From the NCBI RefSeq assembly GCF_013426895.1, contig NZ_AP023174.1, positions 3,348,001 through 3,412,000 on the forward strand: 64,000 bases of DNA, given 5' to 3'. The notes below the pieces were generated by a model. That model was not told the origin of the DNA, made no database searches, and saw only the letters and a program-made list of their open reading frames with translations. Each line of letters begins with the position of its first letter. Positions within the stretch are counted from its first letter, which is position 1. The DNA is from Paraburkholderia largidicola. Its GTDB lineage: Bacteria > Pseudomonadota > Gammaproteobacteria > Burkholderiales > Burkholderiaceae. A program made the translations under genes and the position numbers. Positions 7,872 to 21,604 of the stretch are shown one piece after another.

Positions 7872-9338
7872 TTACCTCGGCAATTCAGAATGCCCCATCA
7901 AATACGCATCCACTGACCGCGCGCACTGCCGCCCTTCACGAATCGCCCACACAACCAGCGACTGCCCACGCCGCATATCACCCGCGGTGAACACCTTCTC
8001 CACCGACGTGTAATAAGCCTTATCCCCTTCGGTAGAAGCACGCACATTCCCACGCGCATCCTTATCGACGCCGAAGGCCTCGAGCACCGGCGAAACCGGC
8101 TGCGTAAAGCCCATCGCCAGCAACACGAGATCGGCCTTCATTTCGAACTCGGAACCCGGCACTTCGACCATCTTGCCGTCCTTCCATTCGACACGCGCCG
8201 CGATCAGTTTCTCGACCTTGCCGTTCTTGCCTTCGAAGCGCTTCGTCGCAACCGCCCAATCGCGCTCACAGCCTTCCTCATGCGACGACGACGTGCGCAG
8301 CTTGACCGGCCAGTACGGCCACACCAGCGGCTTATTCTCTTCTTCCGGCGGCTGCGGCAGCAGTTCAAACTGCGTGACCCCCTTCGCGCCATGACGGTTC
8401 GACGTGCCGACACAATCCGAACCCGTATCGCCACCACCGATCACGACAACATGCTTGCCCTTCGCGAGCAGTTGATCAGCAACCTTGTCGCCCGCGTTGA
8501 CCTTGTTCTGCTGCGGCAGGAATTCCATCGCGTAATGGATGCCCGAAAGCTCACGGCCCGGCACCGGCAGATCACGCGGCGTCTCGGAACCGCCCGTCAG
8601 AATCACCGCATCGAACTGATCCTTCAGTTCTTCCGGCGTGATGGTTTCCTTCGCGGTGTTGCCAATGTGCGCCGGAAGCGGATCCTTGCCGACGAACACA
8701 TTCGCGCGGAACGTCACGCCTTCCGCTTCCATCTGGCGCATGCGGCGGTCGATCAGCCACTTCTCCAGCTTGAAGTCGGGGATGCCATAACGCAGCAGGC
8801 CACCGACGCGGTCGTTCTTCTCGAACACCGTCACGTCATGACCGGCGCGCGCGAGTTGCTGCGCGGCCGCCATGCCCGCGGGACCCGAACCGACGACGGC
8901 AACCTTCTTGCCCGTCTTGTGCTTCGGCGGTTGCGGCGCAACCCAGCCTTCGGCCCATGCCTTGTCGATGATCGCGTGCTCGATCGACTTGATGCCGACC
9001 GGGTCGTCGTTGATGCCGAGCGTGCACGCCGCTTCGCACGGCGCCGGGCAGATGCGGCCCGTGAACTCGGGGAAGTTGTTCGTCGAATGCAGGACGTCGA
9101 TCGCGTTCTTCCAGTCCTGACGGAACACCAGGTCGTTGAAGTCCGGAATGATGTTGTTCACCGGGCAGCCGTTATTGCAGAACGGGATGCCACAGTCCAT
9201 GCAACGCGCGCCCTGAATCTTGGCTTCGTCGTCGGTCAATGCCGCGACGAATTCCTTGTAGTGCTTCACACGCGTGAGGGGTGCTTCGTACGCCTCGTGG
9301 CGACGCTCGAACTCGAGAAAACCGGTTGCCTTGCCCAT
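7872..9338 (-). CDS. gltD: Glutamate synthase (NADPH), small subunit
   Basis: A 488-residue beta subunit of GOGAT. It takes electrons from NADPH on FAD and passes them through 4Fe-4S clusters to GltB for glutamate formation in the cytoplasm. The N-terminal cysteines C46, C49, C54 and C58 ([13 protein letters not shown]) and C97, C101 and C105 (CPAPCEAAC) are the cluster ligands. FAD binds at GSGPAG (150-155) and NADPH at GGGDTG (301-306). The start MGKATGF at 9338 matches the family; an upstream in-frame extension to 9389 looks non-coding. It lies 111 bp downstream of gltB on the same strand, as one operon. Confidence 0.97.
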   Translation of the reverse strand: MGKATGFLEFERRHEAYEAPLTRVKHYKEFVAALTDDEAKIQGARCMDCGIPFCNNGCPVNNIIPDFNDLVFRQDWKNAIDVLHSTNNFPEFTGRICPAPCEAACTLGINDDPVGIKSIEHAIIDKAWAEGWVAPQPPKHKTGKKVAVVGSGPAGMAAAQQLARAGHDVTVFEKNDRVGGLLRYGIPDFKLEKWLIDRRMRQMEAEGVTFRANVFVGKDPLPAHIGNTAKETITPEELKDQFDAVILTGGSETPRDLPVPGRELSGIHYAMEFLPQQNKVNAGDKVADQLLAKGKHVVVIGGGDTGSDCVGTSNRHGAKGVTQFELLPQPPEEENKPLVWPYWPVKLRTSSSHEEGCERDWAVATKRFEGKNGKVEKLIAARVEWKDGKMVEVPGSEFEMKADLVLLAMGFTQPVSPVLEAFGVDKDARGNVRASTEGDKAYYTSVEKVFTAGDMRRGQSLVVWAIREGRQCARSVDAYLMGHSELPR

Positions 9339-9449
9339 GTGGTTCTCTATTTCTATCTGAATCGGTGAGGGGATCGGCACCCGCCGCATGCGTTTTCACG
9401 CGCGCGGCAGGTGCGCTTCGTTATGTCGTCTGATTGGGTCGGGGAACGA

Positions 9450-14153
<4,704 letters not shown>

Positions 14154-14283
14154 GGGGACACCGTCTGTCAGGGGCCGTGGGGCCGTTGAACCATTTTGTT
14201 TTTGCCCGCGGTGCGGACTTCGACCGCGCGGGCGGCCGCGGACGCGCGATATTGCAGTTGCACATCGGGACGCCGGAAATCGG

Positions 14284-14313
14284 AATATACGCGACGAATC
14301 AAAGGAATAGCAA
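14284..14313 (-). promoter_or_regulatory. Possible sigma70 promoter of gltBD
   Basis: On the minus strand TTGCTA (14308-14313) and TATATT (14284-14289) are 18 bp apart, about 130 bp upstream of the gltB start and downstream of the rayT-like gene's terminator. A separate GATAAT near 14340 is an alternative -10 without a good partner. Confidence 0.4.
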
Positions 14314-14394
14314 ACAAAATGTGATGTTCGGACCCCTATTATCAATGTGGTGCATTTTCCGCCCCATTAATTGGTGCCATATCAAAACAGGGCA

Positions 14395-14422
14395 AAAGAA
14401 AACGGCATACATGGATGCCGTT
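14395..14422 (-). terminator. Weak intrinsic terminator after the rayT-like gene
   Basis: An 8-bp stem (14401-14408 with 14415-14422, 6-nt loop) is followed on the minus strand by TTCTTTT. It would separate the transposase-like transcript from gltB. Confidence 0.6.
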
Positions 14423-14463
14423 CACTTTCTGCTGCAGCCAGTAAGCCCCTGAGCGAAAAGGCT

Positions 14464-15171
14464 TTATTGGGTTTGCGGCGTCTCCCGCACCTTGCGCGGC
14501 CGGCCTCGCGGCAAGGGCGAAACCCGCCGGTTCGCCGCCCGCGCCGCCCACTCGCGATACGAGTCGCTACCGAGCACCCAGCCCTTTAACGTGGCCTGTT
14601 GAAGCTGACTGGCTTCGCGTTCGTCGAGCGGTTGCTCGCACAATTCGCGGTACGCGCGCTGCCGTTCGAACGGCGTATTGCCGAGTGACCAGTACAAACG
14701 ATGATCGGTGATCAAACTGTCTAAGGTCAGGCCGATGTGATGCCGATAACTGGACCATCGGTAGTCTTCGGGCGTGCTCACCAGCTGGTTGCGCACCGGC
14801 GACATTTCGACCACGCGGCTCGCGAGCAGGAAGTATTTCTCGCCTTCGATGACCGTTGCGCGATAGCGGCCTTCCCACAACGTGCCACGCCGCGAGTAAC
14901 GGCGATTGAAGTGCGCGACGTAACGCCTGCCCACGGCCTGCATGGCTTTGGGCAGGCTCGATTCGTCGGTAGGCGTGACGAGCAGTTGCACCGCGCCGGG
15001 CATCAGCGCGTATGCATGAACGGAAAGATGGTGATCGCGCGAAGCCGCCTTCAGGCAATCGATGAACAGTTCGTAATCCTGGTCGTCCACGAATGCGGGC
15101 TGCTGGTCGAGTCCGCGCAGGATCACGTGCTGCGGCTGGTCGGGGACATAAAGACGTGCAAGCCGTGCCAT
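14464..15171 (-). CDS. RayT-like (REP-associated transposase family) protein without active-site residues
   Basis: A 235-residue protein of the IS200-like Y1 transposase superfamily, RayT branch. The scaffold is clear: PQHVILRGL near the start, HAYALMP, FNRRYSRRGTLWEGRYRA, SPVRNQLV, and DYRWSSYRHH. In active members the middle motif is MPNHVHLL, with two catalytic His. Here it reads MPGAVQLL, so both are gone. The Tyr nucleophile of the Y-I-x-x-N-P-V motif is Val here (VVEMSPV). The open frame is intact and full length, with a basic tail (RGRPRKVRE). No IS ends or REP array are visible around it. It probably binds nucleic acid without cutting it, as a domesticated protein (inference). It lies upstream of gltB on the same strand but has its own terminator. 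Confidence 0.85.
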   Translation of the reverse strand: MARLARLYVPDQPQHVILRGLDQQPAFVDDQDYELFIDCLKAASRDHHLSVHAYALMPGAVQLLVTPTDESSLPKAMQAVGRRYVAHFNRRYSRRGTLWEGRYRATVIEGEKYFLLASRVVEMSPVRNQLVSTPEDYRWSSYRHHIGLTLDSLITDHRLYWSLGNTPFERQRAYRELCEQPLDEREASQLQQATLKGWVLGSDSYREWAARAANRRVSPLPRGRPRKVRETPQTQ

Positions 15172-15358
15172 GCTGGATTATCCAAAGTCGCGTTGGTACA
15201 TACCCGAAGGTCCGAAAAACTGCGCCGGCGCGGCCTCACGCGCCAAGCGGGTCTGCCGGGAAACGGCATAAAGCCTAGGCAGAACGCTCTAGCCGGCGCG
15301 TATGGTTTGTTTGAAACGTTGTGGTCATAATTGGCGGGCCTTTTTTGGAGGAGCACAA

Positions 15359-16081
15359 ATGAAATTAAAACAGGCCTTGGGGGTCGCGGCACTCGCTTGC
15401 ATAACAACCACAGCGCACGCGCAATCGGCCGGCAGTTTTTTTATTACGACAGGGTGGTTCCATCTCGCGCCTCAGTCCAGTAGTGACCCGTTGAGAGAGA
15501 CAAACGTCAACGGTACGCCCGTCAACATCACCGTGCCCAATACGGGCGCCGAACTCGGCAGCGGCGACACCATCGGCTTCACCGGCGGCTACTTCGTCAC
15601 CGACCATATCGCCACGGAATTCGTGATCGGCGTGCCACCGCAATTCGACCTGAAGGGCACGGGCGCATTCCAGCAATACGGCAAGCTGGGCTCGGCAAAA
15701 CAGTGGAGCCCCACGCTGCTGTTCAAGTATTACTTCAACCAGCCGCAAGCGAAGTTCCGTCCGTATCTGGGCCTGGGCGTGAGCCGCGTTTCGTTTACCG
15801 ACGAGCACATCACGAACGGCGCTTTCGAAGCCAACGTACTTCATGGTCCGACCACAGTCACGACGGATAGTTCGTGGGAGCCCGTGTTTAATGCCGGCTT
15901 CACGTACGCGTTCACCGACCACTGGTTCGCGGGCTTCTCGATCTCGTACCTGCCGCTCTCTACTACCGCCAAGCTGAACACCCAGGCGCAGACGCCGATC
16001 GGTACCGTCAACGTGCAATCGGAGACGAAGATTCGTCTGAACCCGATCGTCACGTATGTGAACCTCGGTTACCGGTTCTAA
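15359..16081 (+). CDS. OmpW-family outer membrane protein
   Basis: A 240-residue small beta-barrel porin. The signal peptide (residues 1-21) is predicted to end AHA|QSAG. The mature part shows alternating hydrophobic strands, the family pattern FKYYFNQ...RPYLGLGVS in the middle, and a C-terminal aromatic (YVNLGYRF) as the BAM signal. Known OmpW barrels form a narrow hydrophobic channel. The start at 15359 has a strong GGAGGAG site 7-8 bp upstream. It is a single gene with its own terminator just downstream. Its cargo is unknown. Confidence 0.9.
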   Translation: MKLKQALGVAALACITTTAHAQSAGSFFITTGWFHLAPQSSSDPLRETNVNGTPVNITVPNTGAELGSGDTIGFTGGYFVTDHIATEFVIGVPPQFDLKGTGAFQQYGKLGSAKQWSPTLLFKYYFNQPQAKFRPYLGLGVSRVSFTDEHITNGAFEANVLHGPTTVTTDSSWEPVFNAGFTYAFTDHWFAGFSISYLPLSTTAKLNTQAQTPIGTVNVQSETKIRLNPIVTYVNLGYRF

Positions 16082-16115
16082 CTCAACAGGGTAGACGAGA
16101 TTTTCGGGCTTGAAC

Positions 16116-16148
16116 AACGCCGATGCGCAAAAGCGCGTCGGCGTTTTT
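16116..16148 (+). terminator. Intrinsic terminator after the OmpW gene
   Basis: A 13-bp stem (one G-U pair) around an AAAA loop, followed by five T, 35 bp after the OmpW stop. Confidence 0.9.
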
Positions 16149-16422
16149 CCATGCTTTCACGATACCTGTATGTGCACGCCTTCGTCTCCGACGTATCGCG
16201 ACATCATTCCTGCCATACACGCCGCCAGCGCAGATCGGTCGTTGTAAATTTGACTGAAACGTGCACGCCAGCGGTGCAATTTCTGCCGCATGCGACATGC
16301 ATCGGTCCAGCCGGAACGACGGTGCGAATCATGTCGCCGGGCGGGCATCGAAGTTGCGTCAGAGGAAACTTCCCGCGCTGTGTTGCGGGGATATTCAAAC
16401 TACCCTCATCGACGGAGCGACC
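16149..16422. other. Gene-free stretch upstream of the DUF883 gene
   Basis: 274 bp between the OmpW terminator and the DUF883 start. An in-frame extension of the DUF883 reading frame to 16261 exists, but its residues look non-coding and the family start is at 16423. I see no clear promoter pair. Confidence 0.45.
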
Positions 16423-16809
16423 ATGACTGCACTTCCTAACACGCGAGATGCCCTGGGCGAATCCTGGACTACGGCTGGCCGTCGTGCCCGGCGCATTGCG
16501 CGCCACAGCCGACATGCTGCTGAAGATATTGCAAGCGAACTGCGCACATTGATGAACGAACTCGAAAACACGCTTGGAGATGGCACGCAAGCCGACGCAG
16601 CGGTGCTGCGCACGCAGATGCGCAAGCGTCTCGACGAAGCGCGTAGCCGTCTGAACGATACGCGCGATGCGATGCGCGAACGCGCCGAAGCGGCATTGCA
16701 CGATGCCGATGACTACGTGCATGAAAATCCGTGGCGGACGATTGCCATTGTTGGCGGCGTTGCGCTGATTGCGGGTGCCTTGATTGCGCGCGGCGGCGGT
16801 TCGCGCTGA
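16423..16809 (+). CDS. DUF883 (ElaB/YqjD-type) membrane-anchored protein
   Basis: A 128-residue protein of the ElaB/YqjD family. The first 95 residues are highly charged, largely helical and coiled-coil-like (repeated Arg/Glu with Ala). A conserved HENPWRTIAIVGG leads into one C-terminal membrane segment (about 106-123) ending GGGSR. In enterobacteria such proteins are inner-membrane tail-anchored, stationary-phase induced and ribosome-associated. Whether that holds here is unknown. The ATG at 16423 follows GGAG at a normal distance. It stands alone, with a hairpin terminator downstream. Confidence 0.85.
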   Translation: MTALPNTRDALGESWTTAGRRARRIARHSRHAAEDIASELRTLMNELENTLGDGTQADAAVLRTQMRKRLDEARSRLNDTRDAMRERAEAALHDADDYVHENPWRTIAIVGGVALIAGALIARGGGSR

Positions 16810-16886
16810 CGGCTCGCTGCGCGTCCAACTGGCCGAAGAGGGCCAGCCTACGACGGCTGGACCTCGGATCGCTGCATAGGACAGGC

Positions 16887-16916
16887 GCGGCGCGTGTTTG
16901 CGCGCCGCTTCTTTTG
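16887..16916 (+). terminator. Intrinsic terminator after the DUF883 gene
   Basis: An 8-bp all-GC stem (16887-16894 with 16901-16908) with a TGTTTG loop, followed by TTCTTTT. It faces the end of the convergent dgt gene. Confidence 0.75.
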
Positions 16917-16962
16917 TAATGCGAGCCGAGCGTCGTTGTCGCGGGATTTGTCGCGCGCCCGA

Positions 16963-18183
16963 TCAATCGCCGTCGACGATAAACAGCCGCTGGTATTCCT
17001 TCGACGCGTACCGGTCCGTCATACCCGCGATGTAATGCGCAATGAGGCGTGGCTGCTTCGCCGCGTCTGTCGTCTGGTAGGCGGGCGGCAGCAGGCGAGG
17101 ATCGTTGATGAACGCGTCGAACAAACCGGCGATGACGCGCTGTGCCTTGTTCGCCATGCGCATCACGCGATAGTGGCGGTACAGATTTTTGAACAGAAAC
17201 CGCTTGAGTTCGGTCGCCTGCGCAGCGACGGCGTCGCTGTGCGCGACGAGTGGCGGCGCACGGCGCACGTCGTCCAGCGACGCGGGCGCATGCTGCGCGA
17301 TATTTCGCGTGGTCGTGTCGATCAGATCGACGATCAGCGTGTTGATGATGCGCCGCACTGTTTCGTGGATGAGCCTGCGCCCTTCTATCTGCGGATAGTC
17401 ACGACGCGCCGCGTCGTAATGCGTGTGCCATAGCTCGACTTCGGCAAGCTGATCGATCGTGAGCAATCCCGAGCGCAGACCATCGTCCACATCGTGATTG
17501 TTGTATGCGATTTCGTCGGCGAGATTCGCGATCTGCGCTTCGATCGACGGTTGTCGCCCTTGCAAAAACCGCTCGCCCAGTTCGCCGAGACGCCGCGCGT
17601 TTTCGCGCGAGCAATGCTTGAGGATGCCTTCGCGCGTTTCGAAGCACAGATTCAGGCCGTCGAATGCGCCGTAATGCTCTTCGAGATCGTCGACGACGGC
17701 AAGGCTTTGCAGATTGTGTTCAAAGCCGCCGTAGTCGCGCATGCATTCGTTCAGCGCGTCTTGTCCTGCATGGCCAAACGGTGTGTGACCGAGATCGTGC
17801 GCCAGCGAAATCGCTTCGACCAGATCTTCGTTCACGCGCAGATTGCGCGCGACAGACCGCGCGATCTGCGCGACTTCGAGACTGTGGGTGAGACGAGTGC
17901 GGAACAGATCGCCCTCGTGATTCACGAAGACCTGCGTCTTGTACTCGAGCCTGCGGAAAGCGGTCGAATGGACGATGCGGTCGCGATCGCGCTGAAATTC
18001 GGTGCGCGCGCTCGGTGGCGCTTCGTGATGGCGCCGGCCGCGCGATTGCGAAGAATGCGCGGCGTACGGCGCGAGGTGCGCTTCTAGCGCGGCGGTGGTG
18101 GGCTGCGACACGACGCCCGTAGCGGGTGTCACAGAAGCGGCGTCGAGTGATTCGCTCAGATGGTCGCTGCGTATTTCACTCAC
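16963..18183 (-). CDS. dgt: Deoxyguanosinetriphosphate triphosphohydrolase-like protein
   Basis: An HD-domain dNTP triphosphohydrolase, 406 residues from the GTG at 18183. Motifs: [14 protein letters not shown], the HD metal ligands in [13 protein letters not shown] and [14 protein letters not shown], then NHDVDDGLR. Known members cleave dNTPs to nucleoside and triphosphate, some of them allosterically activated. The first 60 residues (in either reading) are low-complexity and not part of the fold. The GTG at 18183 has GGAG 7 bp upstream and sits 61 bp beyond the aroB stop; the ATG at 18297 would overlap aroB by 53 bp. It is the last gene of the pil-aroK-aroB operon. Confidence 0.9.
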   Translation of the reverse strand: MSEIRSDHLSESLDAASVTPATGVVSQPTTAALEAHLAPYAAHSSQSRGRRHHEAPPSARTEFQRDRDRIVHSTAFRRLEYKTQVFVNHEGDLFRTRLTHSLEVAQIARSVARNLRVNEDLVEAISLAHDLGHTPFGHAGQDALNECMRDYGGFEHNLQSLAVVDDLEEHYGAFDGLNLCFETREGILKHCSRENARRLGELGERFLQGRQPSIEAQIANLADEIAYNNHDVDDGLRSGLLTIDQLAEVELWHTHYDAARRDYPQIEGRRLIHETVRRIINTLIVDLIDTTTRNIAQHAPASLDDVRRAPPLVAHSDAVAAQATELKRFLFKNLYRHYRVMRMANKAQRVIAGLFDAFINDPRLLPPAYQTTDAAKQPRLIAHYIAGMTDRYASKEYQRLFIVDGD

Positions 18184-18244
18184 CGATATCTCCGAATCAG
18201 ATGCGACGGCCGCTGTGGGTTGTGCCAGGCCGCTGCGCTTCGCG

Positions 18245-19327
18245 TCAGGTCCCGACGCTGGCGTCGAGCGTTTCGAGCACCGCGTGGTCGGGTGCACGGG
18301 TGATCAGTGTGTCGCCGAAACGCTTCAGCAGGATGAATTTGATCTCGCCCGCTTCCGCCTTCTTGTCGACGCGCATCAGATCGACATAACGCGCCGCGCC
18401 GAGCGTGGGCGCCTGAGTAGGCAGATGCGCCGCCTCGATGACAGCGACGAGCCGCTTGCGCGCGGCTTCGTCCAGATGGCCGAGCCGCACCGACAGGTCC
18501 GCCGCCATCACCATCCCGCAGCCGACCGCTTCGCCGTGCAGCCACTCGCCATAGCCGAGACCCGCTTCGATCGCGTGACCGAACGTATGGCCAAAATTGA
18601 GGATTGCGCGCAGACCGCCTTCGCGTTCGTCCTTGGCCACGACAGAAGCCTTGATCTCGCACGAACGCTTGACCGCTTCGGCGAGCGCTTCCGGTTCGCA
18701 GCGGTTGAGCGCTTCGATGTTCGCTTCGATCCAGTCGAAGAACGTTGCGTCGGCAATCGCGCCCGTCTTGATGACTTCCGCAATTCCCGCCGCCAGTTCA
18801 CGCGGCGGCAGCGTGCGCAGCGCGCCGATATCGGCGATCACCGCTTGCGGCTGGTAGAACGCGCCGATCATGTTCTTGCCAAGCGGATGGTTGATGCCCG
18901 TCTTGCCGCCCACCGACGAATCGACCTGTGACAACAGCGTGGTCGGCACCTGAATGAACGGCACGCCGCGCATGTAGCAGGCGGCCGCGAAACCCGTCAT
19001 GTCGCCGATCACGCCGCCGCCGAGTGCGATCAGCGTGGTCTTGCGATCGGCCCGCGCGCCGAGCAGCGCGTCGAAGATCAGATTCAGCGTTTCCCAATTC
19101 TTGTGCGCCTCGCCGTCGGGCAGCACGACTGTCGTCACGTCCTTTCCGAGCGGCGCGAGCGCCTTGCGCAAGGTATCGCCGTACAGAGGATTGACGGTCG
19201 TATTGGTGACGATCGTCACCGACGCGCCGCGAATATGCGGCGCAAACAGCTCGCTGCGGCCGATCAGATCGGCGCCGATATGAATGGGATAGGCGCGCTC
19301 GCCCAGTTCGACGTTGACGGTAATCAT
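18245..19327 (-). CDS. aroB: 3-dehydroquinate synthase
   Basis: A 360-residue NAD-dependent enzyme of the shikimate pathway, which converts DAHP to 3-dehydroquinate. Visible motifs: the NAD-binding [13 protein letters not shown], the [12 protein letters not shown] active-site segment, and the metal ligands in [11 protein letters not shown] and [11 protein letters not shown] take MITVNVE (19327) as the start, because GGCGAG lies at a proper distance before it; an ATG 9 bp upstream overlaps that site. It is directly downstream of aroK, the classic aroKB pairing. Confidence 0.96.
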   Translation of the reverse strand: MITVNVELGERAYPIHIGADLIGRSELFAPHIRGASVTIVTNTTVNPLYGDTLRKALAPLGKDVTTVVLPDGEAHKNWETLNLIFDALLGARADRKTTLIALGGGVIGDMTGFAAACYMRGVPFIQVPTTLLSQVDSSVGGKTGINHPLGKNMIGAFYQPQAVIADIGALRTLPPRELAAGIAEVIKTGAIADATFFDWIEANIEALNRCEPEALAEAVKRSCEIKASVVAKDEREGGLRAILNFGHTFGHAIEAGLGYGEWLHGEAVGCGMVMAADLSVRLGHLDEAARKRLVAVIEAAHLPTQAPTLGAARYVDLMRVDKKAEAGEIKFILLKRFGDTLITRAPDHAVLETLDASVGT

Positions 19328-19343
19328 GGAAGTCATCTCGCCA

Positions 19344-19895
19344 TTATGACGTAGCAGGCTTGGCGACGCCCGCCATCTCGAGTTGCATCAGCACCATGTT
19401 GACGAGCCCGTTGACGGACGGACGGCCCGTTTCGATCACGAAATGGGCGCATTCACGGTAGAGCGGATCGCGCACTTCGTAGAGCGCTTCGAGGCGCCCT
19501 TTCGGGTCCTCGGTCTGCAGAAGCGGCCGGTTCTTGTCGCGGCGCGTGCGCAGCCAGAGATCGTGCGGATTGGCGCGCAGATAGACGACGATGCCGTGTG
19601 CGCGCAGCGCGTCGCGGTTTTCCGGGCGAAGGACGGCGCCGCCGCCCGTGGCCAGCACGATGCTTTCGCGCCCGGTGAGCTCGGCGATCACTTGCGCCTC
19701 GCGGTCGCGAAAGCCCGCTTCGCCTTCGAGTTCGAAGATCACCGGGATGCGCGCGCCCGTGCGCGCCTCGATTTCATGATCGGAGTCGAAGAACGGGCGA
19801 TCCAGCCGGCGCGCCACGGCCCGGCCCACGGTGGTTTTGCCTGCCCCCATGAGCCCTACAAAAAAAACGTTGGCGTGTGCGTCCCGCGCTTGCAA
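19344..19895 (-). CDS. aroK: Shikimate kinase
   Basis: A 183-residue P-loop kinase making shikimate 3-phosphate. Walker A is GLMGAGKTT (14-22); the shikimate-binding [11 protein letters not shown] and the [13 protein letters not shown] segment follow; the lid region carries [11 protein letters not shown]. The start appears to be a TTG at 19895 preceded by AGAGGA; no ATG is placed well. It lies between pilQ and aroB, as in the enterobacterial hofQ-aroK-aroB order. Confidence 0.95.
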   Translation of the reverse strand: MQARDAHANVFFVGLMGAGKTTVGRAVARRLDRPFFDSDHEIEARTGARIPVIFELEGEAGFRDREAQVIAELTGRESIVLATGGGAVLRPENRDALRAHGIVVYLRANPHDLWLRTRRDKNRPLLQTEDPKGRLEALYEVRDPLYRECAHFVIETGRPSVNGLVNMVLMQLEMAGVAKPATS

Positions 19896-20032
19896 CTTAT
19901 CCTCTGGCTAATCCGGTGTAGTTCGTGCGGCAGCTTACTGGCAAAGCGCCTGCCTTGTCGAGCCTGACGGCCGGCGCAACTGCCGCCGATCATGCTTTAG
20001 GCCCGCGCCCATGGCGCTTTCCCGACGTTCCG

Positions 20033-21604
20033 TCAATTTGTCTGCACAACCCTCGGCGTAATGAAAACGACGAGTTCGCTGGTCAGATCGCGGTGGGCGC
20101 GATGCCGAAATAGCGCGCCCAAAAGCGGTATTTTGCCCAGGAGCGGCACGCGCGTCACATCATCCCGGTCGTCCGACTCGTAGATTCCGCCAATCGACAC
20201 CGTTCCGCCGTCCTCCACCTCGACGCGCGTCTGCACATGTTTGGTGTTGATGGCCGGCCCCGACGCCGTCTGCTCGCCGACGCTGTCCTTCGCGACGTCG
20301 AGATCCAGCACGACCCGGCCGTCCGGTGTGATTTGCGGCTCGACCTCCAGTTTGAGGCTGGCGCGGCGAAACTGCACGCCCGACACGCCCTGCCCGACTT
20401 TCGCCTGATACGGCAGTTCGGTGCCCTGCTCGACGATCGCCTTCATCCGATCCGCCGTCACCACGCGCGGGCTGGATACGATCCTCCCGAGCCCTTCCGC
20501 TTCGAGCGCGCTCAGTTCGATGTTCACGAGGCGCGTCGCCTGCGCGGCGAACAGCGTAAAGCCCGCCGTGGCCGCGTCGAAGCCGGAGATCGGCCGCGCC
20601 GACAGATCGAAGATCGCGCCGTCCTTGCCGCCCACCAAGCCCGTCGCCTTGCCATCCTCGTTCGTGGCGAGCATCGACAGCTTCACGCCGAGATTACGCG
20701 AAAAGCCCTTCTCCGCTTCCACGATGCGCGCCTCGATCAGCACCTGACGCGTCGGCCGGTCGAGCGATGCGATCAGTTCCGCGATCTGTGCGAGTCGCGC
20801 GTCGAGATCGGTGACGAACAGCAGATTGGTGCGCGGGTCGGCCATCGCCGCGCCGCGCTTCGATAACACACGCTGGTTGCCCGACGCCGTCAGCAGCTTG
20901 CGCAGCTCTTCAGCGTGCGCGTAGTGCAGCTCGAAGGTGCGGCTCGCGAGCGGCTCGAGTTCGGCGGCGCGCGCATGCGCTTCAAAGCGCTGTCGCTCGC
21001 GCGCAGCCAGTTCGGACAGCGGCGCCACCCAGATCACGTTGCTGCGCTGTTCCATCGCGAGCCCGTTGACGTCGAGCAGCGTATCGAACGCGGCGCGCCA
21101 CGGTACGTTGTCCAGATGCAGCGTGACCGCGCCGTGCGCCTTGTCACTGGCGACGATATTCAGGCCGGTGAACTTTGCGAACGCGCCGAGCACGGCGCCC
21201 AGCTCGGCGTGCTGGAAATGCAGCGTGATCGGCCGGTCGACGGGAATCGACGGTGAGGCGTCCGTGCTCAGACGCGCGGCGGGCGCGAGCGGAACGGGCG
21301 GGCCTTCGAGCGCGTCCGTTCGCGCTTCGTCCTGGCGTTTCGATTCGGCTTCGTCGCGCGAGGTGGCAGACGATTGCGCCGAGTCCGCCTCGCGCCCCGG
21401 CGCGGCGGCTTCGTCGGCTGCATCCGGCGTGAACGGATTGGCGACGTCCGTCGTGATCACGCGCGGCAACGGCGGCATGCCGGCGGGCGCGAGCGCATCG
21501 TCGAGCGGCATGTCGGCGGGAAGCGGCGGCAACGATGCGCGCGCCGCCGTGACGACGAAAGCAGCACACACGAACATCAGACGCATGACGTTGAACCGCC
21601 TCAT
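20033..21604 (-). CDS. pilQ: Type IV pilus / competence secretin, short PilQ (HofQ-like)
   Basis: A 523-residue outer-membrane secretin. A signal peptide (about 1-24) is followed by a Pro/Ala/acidic low-complexity stretch (25-115). Then come a secretin/TonB short N-terminal domain (about 130-200), a NolW-type repeat (FELHYAHAEELRKLL onward) and the secretin pore domain, with the VEVEPQITPDGRVVLDLDV and GGTVSIGG...VPLLGKIPLLGALF signatures. It has no AMIN domains, and is much shorter than pilus-type PilQ (about 700 residues), closer to competence-type HofQ. Its ATG overlaps the stop of the PilOP gene by 4 bp, so translation is coupled. Confidence 0.9.
   Translation of the reverse strand: MRRFNVMRLMFVCAAFVVTAARASLPPLPADMPLDDALAPAGMPPLPRVITTDVANPFTPDAADEAAAPGREADSAQSSATSRDEAESKRQDEARTDALEGPPVPLAPAARLSTDASPSIPVDRPITLHFQHAELGAVLGAFAKFTGLNIVASDKAHGAVTLHLDNVPWRAAFDTLLDVNGLAMEQRSNVIWVAPLSELAARERQRFEAHARAAELEPLASRTFELHYAHAEELRKLLTASGNQRVLSKRGAAMADPRTNLLFVTDLDARLAQIAELIASLDRPTRQVLIEARIVEAEKGFSRNLGVKLSMLATNEDGKATGLVGGKDGAIFDLSARPISGFDAATAGFTLFAAQATRLVNIELSALEAEGLGRIVSSPRVVTADRMKAIVEQGTELPYQAKVGQGVSGVQFRRASLKLEVEPQITPDGRVVLDLDVAKDSVGEQTASGPAINTKHVQTRVEVEDGGTVSIGGIYESDDRDDVTRVPLLGKIPLLGALFRHRAHRDLTSELVVFITPRVVQTN

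Larger units (their letters stand above)
14154..14463. other. Intergenic region between rayT-like gene and gltB
   Basis: 310 bp without a gene. It contains, reading toward gltB, a hairpin terminator for the transposase-like gene, then a likely gltB promoter. TGGTGC occurs twice on the plus strand (14350 and 14372 area) as direct repeats, but I cannot assemble an NtrC site or a sigma54 GG-N10-GC pair. Confidence 0.5.

Noticed and set aside
14340..14385. NtrC box or sigma54 promoter before gltB
   Set aside because: TGGTGC occurs twice, but as direct repeats with wrong spacing, and TGGCAC lacks the GC element at the right distance.
14464..15171. Active IS200-type insertion sequence
   Set aside because: No flanking ends, no target duplication and no catalytic residues; treated as a domesticated-looking gene.
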